Part shown: one piece after another, positions 16,018 to 26,106 of the stretch | Numbering within the stretch: position 1 is the stretch's first letter | How the letters are laid out: every line of letters begins with the position of its first letter | Origin: Flavobacteriaceae bacterium UBA1682 | GTDB lineage: Bacteria; Bacteroidota; Bacteroidia; Flavobacteriales; Flavobacteriaceae | Reading direction: 5' to 3' | Length of the DNA stretch: 64,000 nt | NCBI GenBank assembly: GCA_002320285.1 | Contig: DCKE01000019.1 | Location: 158,609-222,608, forward strand | The notes under the pieces: generated by a model | The model's database searches: none | The model's input: only the letters and a program-made list of their open reading frames with translations | What the model was told of the DNA's origin: nothing | Position numbers and translations under genes: made by a program

Positions 16018-18477
16018 TTATCTCTTTTTCTTTTTAATAGTATTGCGCTGTATCATTTTCTCAATGCGGGTAGCGAGATTTTCACTGGATAAGGACTGTC
16101 TTAGACTGTCTACTTTTATCGGAAAACTCAAGGGCGTGAAAAAATCGGATTCTTTATAGATGATGGTACTTGACGCTATTCTAATAAATGCCTGCATCAA
16201 ACGCACTTCTTCCAATTGTTGGTTAAAAACTTCTGTATAGGCTTGGCGCAGCAACAGGTGTTGGGGTTCAAAGTCCTCCAAAACCTTAAACATAATGCTC
16301 GACGAGGCCTGCAAAGATTTATTGTTGCGTTGAGCTCCGGGATAACTCTGAATCACCATACCCGAAATTACGGCAATTTCTCGGAATTTATGCAAGGCCA
16401 TTTCGGTGGCGTTAATGCTGCTAAAAACATCAGCCATCAACGATTCTACCGTAAGTAATTGTTTTAAAATATCTTCATTGAGCGGTATAGGCTGATCGGT
16501 AAATAATTCAAAACCGTAATCGTTCATCGCAATTGAAAAACTAATCGCTACTAGTTTACTGATGCGGTAGGCAATCAAGGTTGCCATCACTTCATGGACA
16601 ATTCTTCCCTCAAACGGATACATAAATAAATGGTATCCCTCGCGGGTATGTATTTGTTCTACCAAAAATTCGTTTTCTCTGGGGATATGGGAGTACAGTT
16701 TTTGATGTTGCAAAACGGGTTTTAAAAACTGCAGTTCCTTGTCTTTTGGGTGTTCACTTTGAGATTCACCTATTTTTTGACGTAGAAAATGCCCTAAGTC
16801 CGAACTTAAAGGCAAACGCCCTCCCAACCAACTCGGCGTGATGGCTTTGCCTTTGGATGCGCGTACATAGACAGTCAGTTCTTTGATTTGTATATATTCC
16901 AAAATGCGACCGCCCAAAATAAAACGATCGCCTACTTTGAGTTTACTTATAAAATACTCCTCAACCATACCGATATACCCGCCCGATAAAAATTTCACGC
17001 GTATCATCGCATCACTGACTATAACGCCAATATTCATGCGGTGTATCATCGCAATTCTACGGTTTTCTACTACATAAAGTCCATCGTCGCGACGCAAAAC
17101 CCGATGAAATTCCTCGTAATGCTCGCCCAATTTACCTCCTTGTGTTATAAACAGCAAACACCAAGCCCATTGTTCGGCATCCAACAATTGAAAGGCATAA
17201 GTTTGCTGGAAGACTTCAAATAATTCGTCGGATTTAAATCCACCACCTAAAGCCAGAGTAACCAAAAACTGCACCAATACATCATAGGTTAAAACCAAAG
17301 GAGTACGCGCCTCTATGGTATTGGTGACCATCGCTTGACGCAGTGCTGCTACTTCAATCAATTCCAAGGAATGTGTCGGTACAAAATATATTTTAGACAC
17401 TTCATGGGGCGAGTGCCCACTGCGTCCAGCACGTTGTAAAAATCGCGCAATGCCCTTGCTGGATCCGATTTGAATTACGGTATCCACGGGTTTAAAGTCG
17501 ACACCAAGGTCTAAAGACGACGTACATACCACAGCTTTTAACAAGCCCTCACTCAATGACTCCTCTATCCATTGGCGCAATTCCCAATCTATTGATCCGT
17601 GATGTAGCGCCAGCTGACCCGCAAAATCCGGATGTGCTTCCAACAATAATTGATACCACATTTCACTCTGACTGCGGGTGTTGGTAAAGATCAAAGTCGA
17701 TCGACTATTTAAGATAATCGGCACTACCTTATCGACCAACTTACCGCCCAAATGCCCGGCCCACGGCAATAGGCTAACCTCATCGGGATATACCGGGATA
17801 ATTTTAATTTTCTTTTTTTCCTTGGCCGTAATTTTTATCTTTTTTACAGCTCGTGGTATTAAAACTTCGAGGGCTTCGTCTAAATTACCTATGGTAGCCG
17901 TAATGCCCCAGACGCGCAGTTTGGGACGAACATGAGTTAAATAGGCCAAGGCCAATTCAACCATAATTCCGCGTTTGTTTCCCATCAATTCATGCCACTC
18001 ATCTACGGCAATACATTGTAGGTTTTCAAATATCTTTTCACGATCTTTTTGCGCCAACAGCAGATGCAAACTCTCTGGGGTTAGCAACAATATGTCGGGT
18101 ATATTTTTCTTTTGTAAAGCTTTTTCTTTAAGCGATGTATCCCCATTCCGAACGCCTACGGTCCAGTCCAGTCCAATGCTGTCAATCGCTTCTTGCATGG
18201 CCTTAGCCAGATCTTTTGCCAGAGACCGAATCGGAGTGATCCAAATCAATTTTAATCCCTTACCGTAGGAATCGGGTCGATTCATATAGTCGATCAATAC
18301 CGCCAGAAATACGGCATAAGTTTTTCCGAAACCCGTCGGAGCAACCAATAGCCCGCTGTAATTTTGTGCATAGGAAGCCCAAGCCTTTTTTTGAAAATCA
18401 AATGGCTGTTGTTCCCGATCTGCCATCCACTTAAGGATCAACTGATAACCGTCTGTATGACTAATGTTTGTTTTCAA
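16018..18477 (-). CDS. Ligase-associated DNA damage response DEXH helicase (Lhr-Core type)
   Basis: An 819-residue superfamily 2 helicase. Motif I is APTGFGKT (46-53) and motif II DEWH (159-162). LHHGSIDWELR and the SF2 motif VI block FLQRAGRSGHSPHE follow, then the winged-helix and beta-barrel (DUF4145-like core) part of Lhr proteins. Length equals the Lhr-Core without the C-terminal extension. It is an ATP-driven 3'-5' translocase in characterised relatives. It starts 3 bp after the ligase stop and is followed 1 bp later by pdeM, so all are one transcript. Confidence 0.94.
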   Translation of the reverse strand: MKTNISHTDGYQLILKWMADREQQPFDFQKKAWASYAQNYSGLLVAPTGFGKTYAVFLAVLIDYMNRPDSYGKGLKLIWITPIRSLAKDLAKAMQEAIDSIGLDWTVGVRNGDTSLKEKALQKKNIPDILLLTPESLHLLLAQKDREKIFENLQCIAVDEWHELMGNKRGIMVELALAYLTHVRPKLRVWGITATIGNLDEALEVLIPRAVKKIKITAKEKKKIKIIPVYPDEVSLLPWAGHLGGKLVDKVVPIILNSRSTLIFTNTRSQSEMWYQLLLEAHPDFAGQLALHHGSIDWELRQWIEESLSEGLLKAVVCTSSLDLGVDFKPVDTVIQIGSSKGIARFLQRAGRSGHSPHEVSKIYFVPTHSLELIEVAALRQAMVTNTIEARTPLVLTYDVLVQFLVTLALGGGFKSDELFEVFQQTYAFQLLDAEQWAWCLLFITQGGKLGEHYEEFHRVLRRDDGLYVVENRRIAMIHRMNIGVIVSDAMIRVKFLSGGYIGMVEEYFISKLKVGDRFILGGRILEYIQIKELTVYVRASKGKAITPSWLGGRLPLSSDLGHFLRQKIGESQSEHPKDKELQFLKPVLQHQKLYSHIPRENEFLVEQIHTREGYHLFMYPFEGRIVHEVMATLIAYRISKLVAISFSIAMNDYGFELFTDQPIPLNEDILKQLLTVESLMADVFSSINATEMALHKFREIAVISGMVIQSYPGAQRNNKSLQASSSIMFKVLEDFEPQHLLLRQAYTEVFNQQLEEVRLMQAFIRIASSTIIYKESDFFTPLSFPIKVDSLRQSLSSENLATRIEKMIQRNTIKKKKR

Positions 18478-18480
18478 TAA

Positions 18481-20061
18481 CTATTTAATCAGTGATTTGA
18501 CCTGTTCTAAGGTATCTATATCTGCAACGGTTTTATCTCTTCGCCATCGCTTGATACGCGGAAAGCGCAAGGCAACTCCTGATTTATGCCGACTGCTTAG
18601 GCCGATTCCCTCAAAGGCAATTTCAAACACCAATTCGGGCTTCACCGTGCGTACGGGTCCAAATTTTTCGATGGCGTTTTTATTGACGAACTTACTGACC
18701 TCCTGAATTTCCTTATCGGTCAATCCCGAATAGGCTTTGGCGATAGTCACCAAGGCATCGCCATTGCGAATGGCAAATGTATAATCCGTATAATGACCGC
18801 TACGACGACCACTGCCCTTTTGAGCATAAATCAATACCGCATCTATCGTCAATGGATCCAATTTCCACTTCCACCAGTCGCCTCTTTTACGACCGCTATG
18901 GTAAGGGGAATCGATATTTTTAAGCATCAATCCCTCACTGGAATGGGCGCGAGATTGTTCCCGAGCCTCTACCACTTGCGCCCAGGTTGTCGCAGGTAAC
19001 CTATGGGACAGAAACACCGACGCAGATGGATTATTAGCCGCAAGAGTTTCTAAATAGATTCTCCGCTGCTGTAGGGTAGTCGCACGCAGATCTTCGCCTT
19101 CGTATTCCAGCAAATCGTATAGGTAGACCACTACGGGTAATTCCTGCAACATTTTCTTGGTTAGCGTTTTGCGATTGAGACGCTTTTGCAGGGATGTAAA
19201 GTTTTGTATCTGATTATCTATCAAGACCAGCAATTCTCCATCAACTACAAAATCTTTGTCCCAATTTAAAAACTGTTGTTCAATTTCAGGAAATTGAGCC
19301 GTTATCAGCTCCTCTCCCCTAGACCAAATAAAAACTTCACCTTCTCGCTTAATGATTTGAGCCCGTATGCCATCCCATTTGTATTCCACTTGCCATTGTT
19401 CTACTTTACCCAATTCCTCCATCTCTTTATCCAAACCGTATGCGAGGCAAAACGGATAGGGTTTGCTCTTGTGTACTTCGGTGAATTTGCCGTGAATCAA
19501 ATCTTTAAAATTGACTTGATCCATTTGCCAATCGCCCATCAGACTGTGGGTAACCGTTGCGGGTTCGAGTTTATAATAATTGGCAAAGGCATTGATCAAT
19601 GTTTTGGAGGACACACCAATTCTAAAACTACCTCCAATCAATTTATTAAAGATAAAGCGCTCTGTCAGATTCAGATGCATCCACGCATCAATTACAAATT
19701 CGCGTTTCTCGTCTTCAGTGCCATCGCGCAAAGCTATGATTTGTTCCATCCATTGCGATAAAGATTGCTCTGTCGTCTGTTGACTTGGAGGCAGGATTAA
19801 GGCAATGGTTTCTCCCAAATCTCCGACGGTGGCATAACTTTCTACAAACAGCCATTCAGGCAATCCAGTTAAGGTTATCGCCCATTGTTTTAACAGGGTG
19901 GTATTGACTGAGCGCTTGGGGCGTCTACCTGTAAACAAAGCCAAAAACCACAATTTATCTGTTTCGTCGGCTGTGTCCAAAAAACGGTAGATCGCCTCGT
20001 ATTTGTGCGTGGTTTTGTTGGTGCTATCCAAAGCGTGAATTAAGGTTGCGAATGTTTTCAT
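18481..20061 (-). CDS. ATP-dependent DNA ligase (ligase-associated damage-response type)
   Basis: A 526-residue ligase. An N-terminal DNA-binding domain (about 1-200) is followed by the nucleotidyltransferase core with the adenylation motif YKWDGIRAQ (Lys228), motif III-like FVVDGELLV, motif IV SEGLMLKN, and motif V WWKWK. A C-terminal OB domain follows (about 410-526). It seals nicks using ATP, in contrast to the replicative NAD-dependent LigA that must be elsewhere. It is the second gene of the operon, 8 bp after the exonuclease stop and 3 bp before the helicase. Confidence 0.95.
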   Translation of the reverse strand: MKTFATLIHALDSTNKTTHKYEAIYRFLDTADETDKLWFLALFTGRRPKRSVNTTLLKQWAITLTGLPEWLFVESYATVGDLGETIALILPPSQQTTEQSLSQWMEQIIALRDGTEDEKREFVIDAWMHLNLTERFIFNKLIGGSFRIGVSSKTLINAFANYYKLEPATVTHSLMGDWQMDQVNFKDLIHGKFTEVHKSKPYPFCLAYGLDKEMEELGKVEQWQVEYKWDGIRAQIIKREGEVFIWSRGEELITAQFPEIEQQFLNWDKDFVVDGELLVLIDNQIQNFTSLQKRLNRKTLTKKMLQELPVVVYLYDLLEYEGEDLRATTLQQRRIYLETLAANNPSASVFLSHRLPATTWAQVVEAREQSRAHSSEGLMLKNIDSPYHSGRKRGDWWKWKLDPLTIDAVLIYAQKGSGRRSGHYTDYTFAIRNGDALVTIAKAYSGLTDKEIQEVSKFVNKNAIEKFGPVRTVKPELVFEIAFEGIGLSSRHKSGVALRFPRIKRWRRDKTVADIDTLEQVKSLIK

Positions 20062-20069
20062 AGGTCCTT

Positions 20070-21065
20070 TTATTCCGAAGGTTTATCGTCTTCTTCATTT
20101 CCAAATTCCGTTTGCAGTTCCACTGCTTCAATCCCCAGTTCAGTGAGGTATCGTGCAAAAACCGCGGTTTGCCCGTGGGTAACATACACTTTTTCTGCCT
20201 CTGTGGCTTGAACTGCTGTAATTAATCCATCCCAATCGGCGTGATCGCTAATCGCAAAACCCGCGTCGGCACTGCGCCAACGGCGAGCGCCTCGAACCTG
20301 CATCCAGCCCGAGCAAATGGCATAGGCTCTATTAGGGATCTTTTTAAAAACCGAGGTATCCACCAACGAAGGTGGTAGAATCACGATTTGCTGATCAACC
20401 TGTGGTACCGCTTCTCTAAAATCAGCTACTTCGTAAGCTGGCAATTGTATCCCAACCTGTTCATAGGCTTGATTGAGCTTACCAATGGAATAATGCACAT
20501 AAATAGGCGCTATTCCCTCAACAGCTTTCATAATTCGCTGGGCTTTACCGAGTGAATAACCGATAAAAACCGAGGTTTTACCCATCTTTTGATTTTCAAC
20601 TACCCATTGTTGCAATTGCTGATGCTGTGTTTGTATCGATGGCCATCTATAAATCGGTAATCCAAAAGTACTTTCCGTAACAAACTCGTGACATTTAACC
20701 ACTTCGAAGGGTGTCGATAGTCCGTCATCTTGAATTTTATAATCGCCAGAAACCACAACGACCCGCCCTTTATATTCCATGCGAATTTGAGCAGACCCTA
20801 TAATATGTCCTGCAGGATGAAAACTCACTTGCACTCCATTAATACGAATAATCTCATTATATGCTATTCCTTGTACATTAATATCAGCACTAATGCGACT
20901 CTTTAAAATCGGAACCGTAAAGTGATGGCACAAGTAGGAATTCATGCCCCAACGCGCATGATCTGCATGTCCATGAGTGATCAATGCTTTGTCTACAGCT
21001 TTCCACGGATCAATGTAAAATTGACCCGGCACACAATAAATCCCGTTCTCAGTAAATTTCAACAT
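20070..21065 (-). CDS. Ligase-associated DNA damage response exonuclease (beta-CASP MBL fold)
   Basis: A 331-residue metallo-beta-lactamase-fold nuclease. The metal motif HGHADH is at 31-36, a second ligand block HPAGHIIGSA near 102-111, the substrate loop SGDYK near 130, and SDHADWDG near 285-292. This is the SNM1/Pso2-like DNA exonuclease found with ATP-dependent ligase, Lhr helicase and PdeM. It is the first gene of the operon and faces the radical-SAM gene across a 191-bp divergent promoter region. Confidence 0.93.
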   Translation of the reverse strand: MLKFTENGIYCVPGQFYIDPWKAVDKALITHGHADHARWGMNSYLCHHFTVPILKSRISADINVQGIAYNEIIRINGVQVSFHPAGHIIGSAQIRMEYKGRVVVVSGDYKIQDDGLSTPFEVVKCHEFVTESTFGLPIYRWPSIQTQHQQLQQWVVENQKMGKTSVFIGYSLGKAQRIMKAVEGIAPIYVHYSIGKLNQAYEQVGIQLPAYEVADFREAVPQVDQQIVILPPSLVDTSVFKKIPNRAYAICSGWMQVRGARRWRSADAGFAISDHADWDGLITAVQATEAEKVYVTHGQTAVFARYLTELGIEAVELQTEFGNEEDDKPSE

Positions 21066-21223
21066 AAGCTACAGTATTATTTAAATTTAAATAAAAAAAT
21101 TGATCTTATGATGTTTTTTAACTATTTAATAATATGATTCTTAAAATTTGACGGTAGTAAATGGCTGTTGATTTTTAACGAATACTTACCTATTATTTCT
21201 CAGACTGTGTGTTTTAAATACAC

Positions 21224-21231
21224 TAAATTTG
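21224..21231 (+). promoter_or_regulatory. -7 box of the radical-SAM/TIGR03915 operon
   Basis: TAAATTTG matches TAnnTTTG exactly, 25 bp before the ATG at 21257. It lies in the 191-bp divergent region shared with the ligase operon. No SOS-like dyad is visible. Confidence 0.55.
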
Positions 21232-21256
21232 CTTTATAATATCTTGATAGTCAATA

Positions 21257-22513
21257 ATGGAGCGCATAGAAGAGAAGTTGCGTATTTTAGCAGATGCTGC
21301 AAAGTACGATGTGAGTTGCAGTTCGAGCGGTAGCAAGCGCAAGAACACTGGGGGAATCGGCGATGCGTCTGCTTCGGGCATTTGTCATACGTATACCGAA
21401 GACGGTCGTTGTGTGTCCTTATTAAAAATTCTATTGACCAATTACTGTATTTACGACTGCGCCTTTTGTGTTAGTCGAAAAAGCAATGACGTACAGCGCG
21501 CTGCTTTTACTGTAGAGGAGGTCGTAGATTTGACTATGAATTTTTATCGCAGAAATTATATCGAGGGTTTATTTTTGAGTTCTGGTATTTTTAAAGACGC
21601 CGATTACACTATGGAAAGGCTGTTACGCATTGTCAAAAAACTGAGATTGGAGCACCACTATAACGGTTATATTCATTTAAAAACCATACCTGGAGCCAGC
21701 AAGGAGTTGATACTGGAGGCAGGACTTTATGCCGATCGAATGAGTATTAATCTAGAAATGCCCACTGAGGCAGGACTTAAATTAGTCGCTCCCGAAAAGG
21801 ATCACCAATCGGTGCGCGAACCCCTGCAGTTTGTCAATGAAAAAATGGTATCCTTAAAAAGCGAACAGAAACTGATCAAACACACACCGCTTTTTGTGCC
21901 TGCAGGTCAGAGTACCCAAATGGTGATTGGAGCTACGCCCGAAAGCGATTTGGAGATTATGAATGTGGCCGATGAATATTATAAAACCTACAACTTAAAA
22001 CGCGTGTACTACAGCGGTTATATTCCGATTAACAACGACAACAAAAACCTGCCACAAATAGGAACCCGTCCGCCTTTGATTCGCGAAAATCGACTGTATC
22101 AAACGGATTGGTTACTGCGCTTTTATGGTTTTAAATTGGATGAGATTTTAAATCCGGGCTTTACTGATTTGGATCTGGACATCGATCCAAAATTGAGTTG
22201 GGCCCTGCGCAATCCGCAATTTTTTCCTGTGGATATCAATACGGCAGACTACCCCGCTATTATTCGTATCCCGGGTATTGGAAGGCAGTCGGCCATGAAA
22301 ATCATTCAGGCGCGAAAATTTGGCGTTTTACGCGAATTTCAATTAAAAAAAATGGGCATTGCCTATAATAGAGCTCGTTTTTTTATGGTTTGTGCCGATA
22401 CGGCATTTTCGCGAGGGAGCTTGCAAATGCATCAAGTCAAACACCATATTTTAAAAGGTGGCAATAGTAAGTTTCAAAGTTTGCCCGCCGCCAATCAATT
22501 GAGTTTATTTTAG
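21257..22513 (+). CDS. Putative DNA modification/repair radical SAM protein (TIGR03916 type)
   Basis: A 418-residue radical-SAM enzyme. The cluster motif CIYDCAFC gives Cys64, Cys68 and Cys71, which hold the 4Fe-4S cluster for S-adenosylmethionine cleavage. A TIM-barrel core follows. The C-terminus carries a helix-hairpin-helix DNA-binding element (INTADYPAIIRIPGIGRQSA at about 330-349), which points to DNA as substrate. This family is encoded with the TIGR03915 protein found 1 bp downstream and often near DNA glycosylase genes. The exact reaction is not known. Its position back-to-back with the ligase operon supports a role in repair. Confidence 0.92.
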   Translation: MERIEEKLRILADAAKYDVSCSSSGSKRKNTGGIGDASASGICHTYTEDGRCVSLLKILLTNYCIYDCAFCVSRKSNDVQRAAFTVEEVVDLTMNFYRRNYIEGLFLSSGIFKDADYTMERLLRIVKKLRLEHHYNGYIHLKTIPGASKELILEAGLYADRMSINLEMPTEAGLKLVAPEKDHQSVREPLQFVNEKMVSLKSEQKLIKHTPLFVPAGQSTQMVIGATPESDLEIMNVADEYYKTYNLKRVYYSGYIPINNDNKNLPQIGTRPPLIRENRLYQTDWLLRFYGFKLDEILNPGFTDLDLDIDPKLSWALRNPQFFPVDINTADYPAIIRIPGIGRQSAMKIIQARKFGVLREFQLKKMGIAYNRARFFMVCADTAFSRGSLQMHQVKHHILKGGNSKFQSLPAANQLSLF

Positions 22514-22514
22514 A

Positions 22515-23270
22515 ATGATTTACGTATTTGACGGCAGTTTTTACGGACTATTATGCTGTGTGTTTGAAACATTTGAAATGCGAGAATGGCAGGCTATTCC
22601 CGTTTCTAACGATCATTTCCAACAGGATATGTTTACGCCTTTTAGAACGATAGAAACTATAGAAGCCCGAGCTGAGCGCATTGAAAAAGGTATTCGATCT
22701 TCGTTTGGGGATGCTTTTTTTAACGAGGTTTACCGCGCTTATCTGTCAGAAGACAGTTATGCATGGGAATGCGTTCACTACCTGATCGTTCAGCAATTTA
22801 AAGGCCAGAATATCGTTAGTGATTATGGCGATGCCCATGTACTCTATTTTCATCAAACCCTCAAAAAAGTCAGTCGAGAACGGCATCGAATGAAAGCTTT
22901 TATCCGCTTTCAAAAAAGTGCGGATAACCTCTATGTGGCGGTAATCGAACCCGACTTTAACGTATTGCCGCTGATCTTGGCATTTTTTAAAAACAGATAC
23001 GCCGATCAGACTTGGTTGATTTATGATGTAAAGCGCGACTATGGCGCCCTATACAATAAAACAACTATTGAAGAGGTAATACTGAGCAAATCAGAACAAC
23101 GCGATTTGAATCCATCCGAAATTGCCTTAGCCTTAGATCCTAAAGAAACTTTATATCAAAGCTTGTGGAAATCCTACTTTAAAAGCACCAATATCGAAGC
23201 GCGCCGCAATATGAAATTGCACCTGCAACACGTGCCGAAGCGGTATTGGAAATACCTCACTGAAAAATAA
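22515..23270 (+). CDS. TIGR03915-family putative DNA metabolism protein
   Basis: A 251-residue protein recognised by its N-terminus YVFDGSFYGLLCCVFETFE (3-21) and the later segment MKAFIRFQKSADNLYVAVIEPDFNVLPL near 125-152 (DUF4130 region). It is the partner of the radical-SAM repair protein, starting 1 bp after its stop. It has no catalytic motif I can name and no signal peptide. The operon ends at a hairpin at 23296-23318. A role in DNA damage handling is inferred from this conserved pairing. Confidence 0.9.
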   Translation: MIYVFDGSFYGLLCCVFETFEMREWQAIPVSNDHFQQDMFTPFRTIETIEARAERIEKGIRSSFGDAFFNEVYRAYLSEDSYAWECVHYLIVQQFKGQNIVSDYGDAHVLYFHQTLKKVSRERHRMKAFIRFQKSADNLYVAVIEPDFNVLPLILAFFKNRYADQTWLIYDVKRDYGALYNKTTIEEVILSKSEQRDLNPSEIALALDPKETLYQSLWKSYFKSTNIEARRNMKLHLQHVPKRYWKYLTEK

Positions 23271-23295
23271 TTCTGTGCAAATTTTGACCATAAAA

Positions 23296-23318
23296 AAACC
23301 CGAACAGCGTGCGGGTTT
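23296..23318 (+). terminator. Terminator of the radical-SAM operon
   Basis: The stem AAACCCG / CGGGTTT closes on the loop AACAGCGTG, 26 bp after the TIGR03915 stop and 35 bp before the convergent amidohydrolase stop. The T-run is short. It probably works for both directions. Confidence 0.65.
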
Positions 23319-23352
23319 GTCAATTAAATCAATGATTTCAACAGGGCAATAT

Positions 23353-24699
23353 TTATTTCGTCAAAGTATTCTTATAAACAATACCGTCTTTCATAATCAC
23401 TAGAAAATTATTTTCCGGATCGCTAACCAAGTCGATGTTTTTCAAAGGATTGCCATCAACAAGTATTAAATCGGCATAAGCACCCTCGGTGATTTCACCG
23501 AGTTTCCCCTTTTGATATGGGTTTCGTTTACCGCTCATCCCCAACAACTCTGCATTGGTAGAAGTAGCCATTTTTAAAATCTCAAAAGGCGTATACCAAC
23601 GACTTAATTTAGCCAGTTTTTTTCCTTGTTTTTTAGCGGATTCACTATCGAATAAAACATCGGTTCCCCAGGCTGTTTTAATTTTATATTTTTTTGCCAA
23701 AGCATAGGCATCATCGGTACCTTTACTCATTTCGATTTGTTTTAAACGGTTCGGAGATCCCGCCGCTAGTGGATTGGCATCCTCATCGTCCAGAAAGGGT
23801 TGTAAACTCCACCAAATACCCTTTTGAGCCATTAATTTAGCGGTTTCCTCATCGGCCAACTGTCCGTGATCAATACAGGTAACACCTGCATTAATAGCGG
23901 TTTTTATCGCATTAGGTGTATAAGCGTGTACCGTGACATAGGTTCCCCAATTTTGCGCTGACACTACAGCTGCTTTAAACTCGGCATCGGTATATTGGGT
24001 AACGTCTAAAGGGTCGTAGTCTGATGCTACACCTCCTCCAGCCATCAGTTTAATCTGAGTAGCACCTTGTCTCAATTGTTCCCTAGTTCGCATCAGTACC
24101 GCATCTTGTCCGTCGGCAACAGCAACAATACCACTGCGTTCTGCATACGACAACTCCCCTATTTTTCTAGGTACATCGGTTGGTAATCCGAAATCACCGT
24201 GACCCCCTGTTTGCGAGATAAACGCACCGCTTGAATATACTCGCGGTCCTACAGCCAATCCCATATCAATGGCCTTTGCCAAACTTAACGAGCCTCCACC
24301 TAAATCCCTAACCGTAGTAAACCCGCGTAATAATTGTTTTTCAGATGCTTTTGCGGCAATAAAATTCAGCATCGCGAAATCTGCCGTCATCGCTTGTAAT
24401 TTGGGTACAGACTCAAACATTAAGTGTACGTGGGCATCGATTAATCCCGGCATCAAAAACTTACCCTTACCATCGATGACTTTGATTGTTTGATCGTTTG
24501 CAGTAGGTATGGATGTAGTCGATATTTTAGCAATTAAATTGCCTTCAATCAATACATTGCCCTGAGTAACTTTGTTGTCCAAGCCATTAAAAATTTGAAC
24601 ATTCTGAAACAGCACTTTAGTAGACTGTTTCGACTGCCCATAGCCATTAACATTAATGACAAAGCTGAGTACAGCCAGGCAAAATATTTTTGATTTCAT
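23353..24699 (-). CDS. Secreted amidohydrolase-family metal-dependent hydrolase
   Basis: A 448-residue TIM-barrel amidohydrolase with a signal peptide (1-22, ending NGYGQ). The metal site is visible: DAHVHL (His90, His92), the bridging Lys217 in IKLMAGGG, His258 (VTVHAYT), His278 (CIDHGQ) and Asp347 (AWGTDVLF). The pattern resembles the imidazolonepropionase/Xaa-Pro dipeptidase (prolidase-like) branch, so dipeptides or cyclic amides are possible substrates in the periplasm. It is a single-gene unit. The ATG at 24699 gives a clean signal peptide. Confidence 0.9.
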   Translation of the reverse strand: MKSKIFCLAVLSFVINVNGYGQSKQSTKVLFQNVQIFNGLDNKVTQGNVLIEGNLIAKISTTSIPTANDQTIKVIDGKGKFLMPGLIDAHVHLMFESVPKLQAMTADFAMLNFIAAKASEKQLLRGFTTVRDLGGGSLSLAKAIDMGLAVGPRVYSSGAFISQTGGHGDFGLPTDVPRKIGELSYAERSGIVAVADGQDAVLMRTREQLRQGATQIKLMAGGGVASDYDPLDVTQYTDAEFKAAVVSAQNWGTYVTVHAYTPNAIKTAINAGVTCIDHGQLADEETAKLMAQKGIWWSLQPFLDDEDANPLAAGSPNRLKQIEMSKGTDDAYALAKKYKIKTAWGTDVLFDSESAKKQGKKLAKLSRWYTPFEILKMATSTNAELLGMSGKRNPYQKGKLGEITEGAYADLILVDGNPLKNIDLVSDPENNFLVIMKDGIVYKNTLTK

Positions 24700-25068
24700 A
24701 TATAAATTGTTTTTTATAATTTGATCGGTTCCGAATATCGTTTTTACCGATAAAGGCTACAATGTTTCATCGCTAGTGTTAAGTGCCTGCCTTGGATTTA
24801 AATTCAAAATCAGCAAGGCCATGCCCTATTATACAATATTACAAATTATATGATCTATTAAAAATAAAACCAGAGCAAAAATGACTACTATTCTGAAAAA
24901 ATTGTAACGATGTTGGTGATTTAATAAAAAAGAGGCTAGACTTTAATTAAAAAGACTACCTCTTTCTTAGTATTTAACCGAATAGGCTAAAACAAGTTTA
25001 ACGAACGACTATAAACCTGTCTCTAAACCCTTTAACTATCTTATAACATATTCTAGCAGTCGGTTTTT
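24700..25068. other. Intergenic region with one terminator
   Basis: 369 bp between two minus-strand genes. It holds the hairpin at 24926-24966 and presumably the amidohydrolase promoter. No gene is seen. Confidence 0.5.
24926..24966 (-). terminator. Terminator downstream of the T9SS cargo gene
   Basis: On the minus strand the stem AAAGAGGTAGTCTTT pairs with AAAGTCTAGCCTCTTT with one bulge, followed by a T-run. It is 103 bp after the stop at 25069. Confidence 0.7.
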
Positions 25069-26106
25069 TTATTTTTTAATTACTCTTTTGATAGCAATAC
25101 CCTCGTTTGTGGTGATATGTACTATATAAACCCCCGCATTTAATCGCGATAAATTAATTTGAATGGCCGAGTTGTGTTTGAAATTTTCGGTTTGAACCGT
25201 TCTTCCATTCAGGTCAAAAACCTTGATCAGTTCGATACTGACCTTGTCGCTATTCGCTATAGTCAAAACATCAACAACAGGATTGGGATAGATGCTGAAT
25301 TTTTCAGAAACCGCTGTATCTACTTTTAAGGAGGGAGATTGCACCGCCGCAACCCTGTAATTATCATATAATACAGTCGTCGGATAATTATTGCCTTCTG
25401 ACATATAACTGACGAAATCAATTTCCACTGGCGGTTGATTTACTAAGGAAGTTGTTGCTATACTACCATCCACATTGGCGATAGGAACTTGAAAGGTTAT
25501 TTCATTAGTGGCATAATCTACCTGATAAACCACCTGTACCCAACTATCGGGTGGTAGGAATAAATCACCTTGATTGGGACCCAATAAGATCATTTGCAAT
25601 TTTACCTCGCCATTAAGCTCTAAACGCGTCATTCCGCGTAGGCGTCTTGTAGCGGGTTCATATTGATAACCCGCGATAAAAGTTCCGTTTGAACCGTAAG
25701 TCACATTTCTGTGATAGGAGTCTGAAGCCGTCGCATTACCCGTAAAAAACTCATATTCGACGCTTAACTTATCATTGCCCGTATTTCTGTTCTTCCAAGC
25801 ATTTGTCGGTAAGTCTTTCCAAGCATATTTTGCGTTGTCGTATTGTTTATTGCTCGGCGAATGAGGCGAGGTCAACATCATGACATTGCCCCTACCGGTT
25901 TCTTCCCTGATTTGAAAATCAGATAACTGCCCGTCTAAACTCGCATAGATCTTCCAATTGCCCTGCCCGCCTTGAACACCGGTTAAATCAAATCCTAAAT
26001 CACCTGGACCATATTGATCAAAGTCATCGATTATCAGTTGCTGGGCTTCAGCCACAGTACATCCTAAAAGAGTTACCGCTAAGGCACATAGTAGTTTTAT
26101 TTTCAT
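25069..26106 (-). CDS. T9SS type A sorting domain-containing secreted protein
   Basis: 345 residues with a signal peptide (1-21, ending AEAQ). The body (22-255) is beta-rich with LamG/jelly-roll-like features (FDQYGPGDLGFDL, WVQVVYQVDYATNEITFQVP), but I do not recognise a catalytic motif. The C-terminal 80 residues are a type A T9SS sorting domain: KFSIYPNPVVDVLTI, FDLNGRTV, LNAGVYIVHI and the terminal IAIKRVIKK. The protein is therefore carried across the outer membrane by the type IX system and anchored or released. The cargo function is unknown. Confidence 0.88.
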   Translation of the reverse strand: MKIKLLCALAVTLLGCTVAEAQQLIIDDFDQYGPGDLGFDLTGVQGGQGNWKIYASLDGQLSDFQIREETGRGNVMMLTSPHSPSNKQYDNAKYAWKDLPTNAWKNRNTGNDKLSVEYEFFTGNATASDSYHRNVTYGSNGTFIAGYQYEPATRRLRGMTRLELNGEVKLQMILLGPNQGDLFLPPDSWVQVVYQVDYATNEITFQVPIANVDGSIATTSLVNQPPVEIDFVSYMSEGNNYPTTVLYDNYRVAAVQSPSLKVDTAVSEKFSIYPNPVVDVLTIANSDKVSIELIKVFDLNGRTVQTENFKHNSAIQINLSRLNAGVYIVHITTNEGIAIKRVIKK

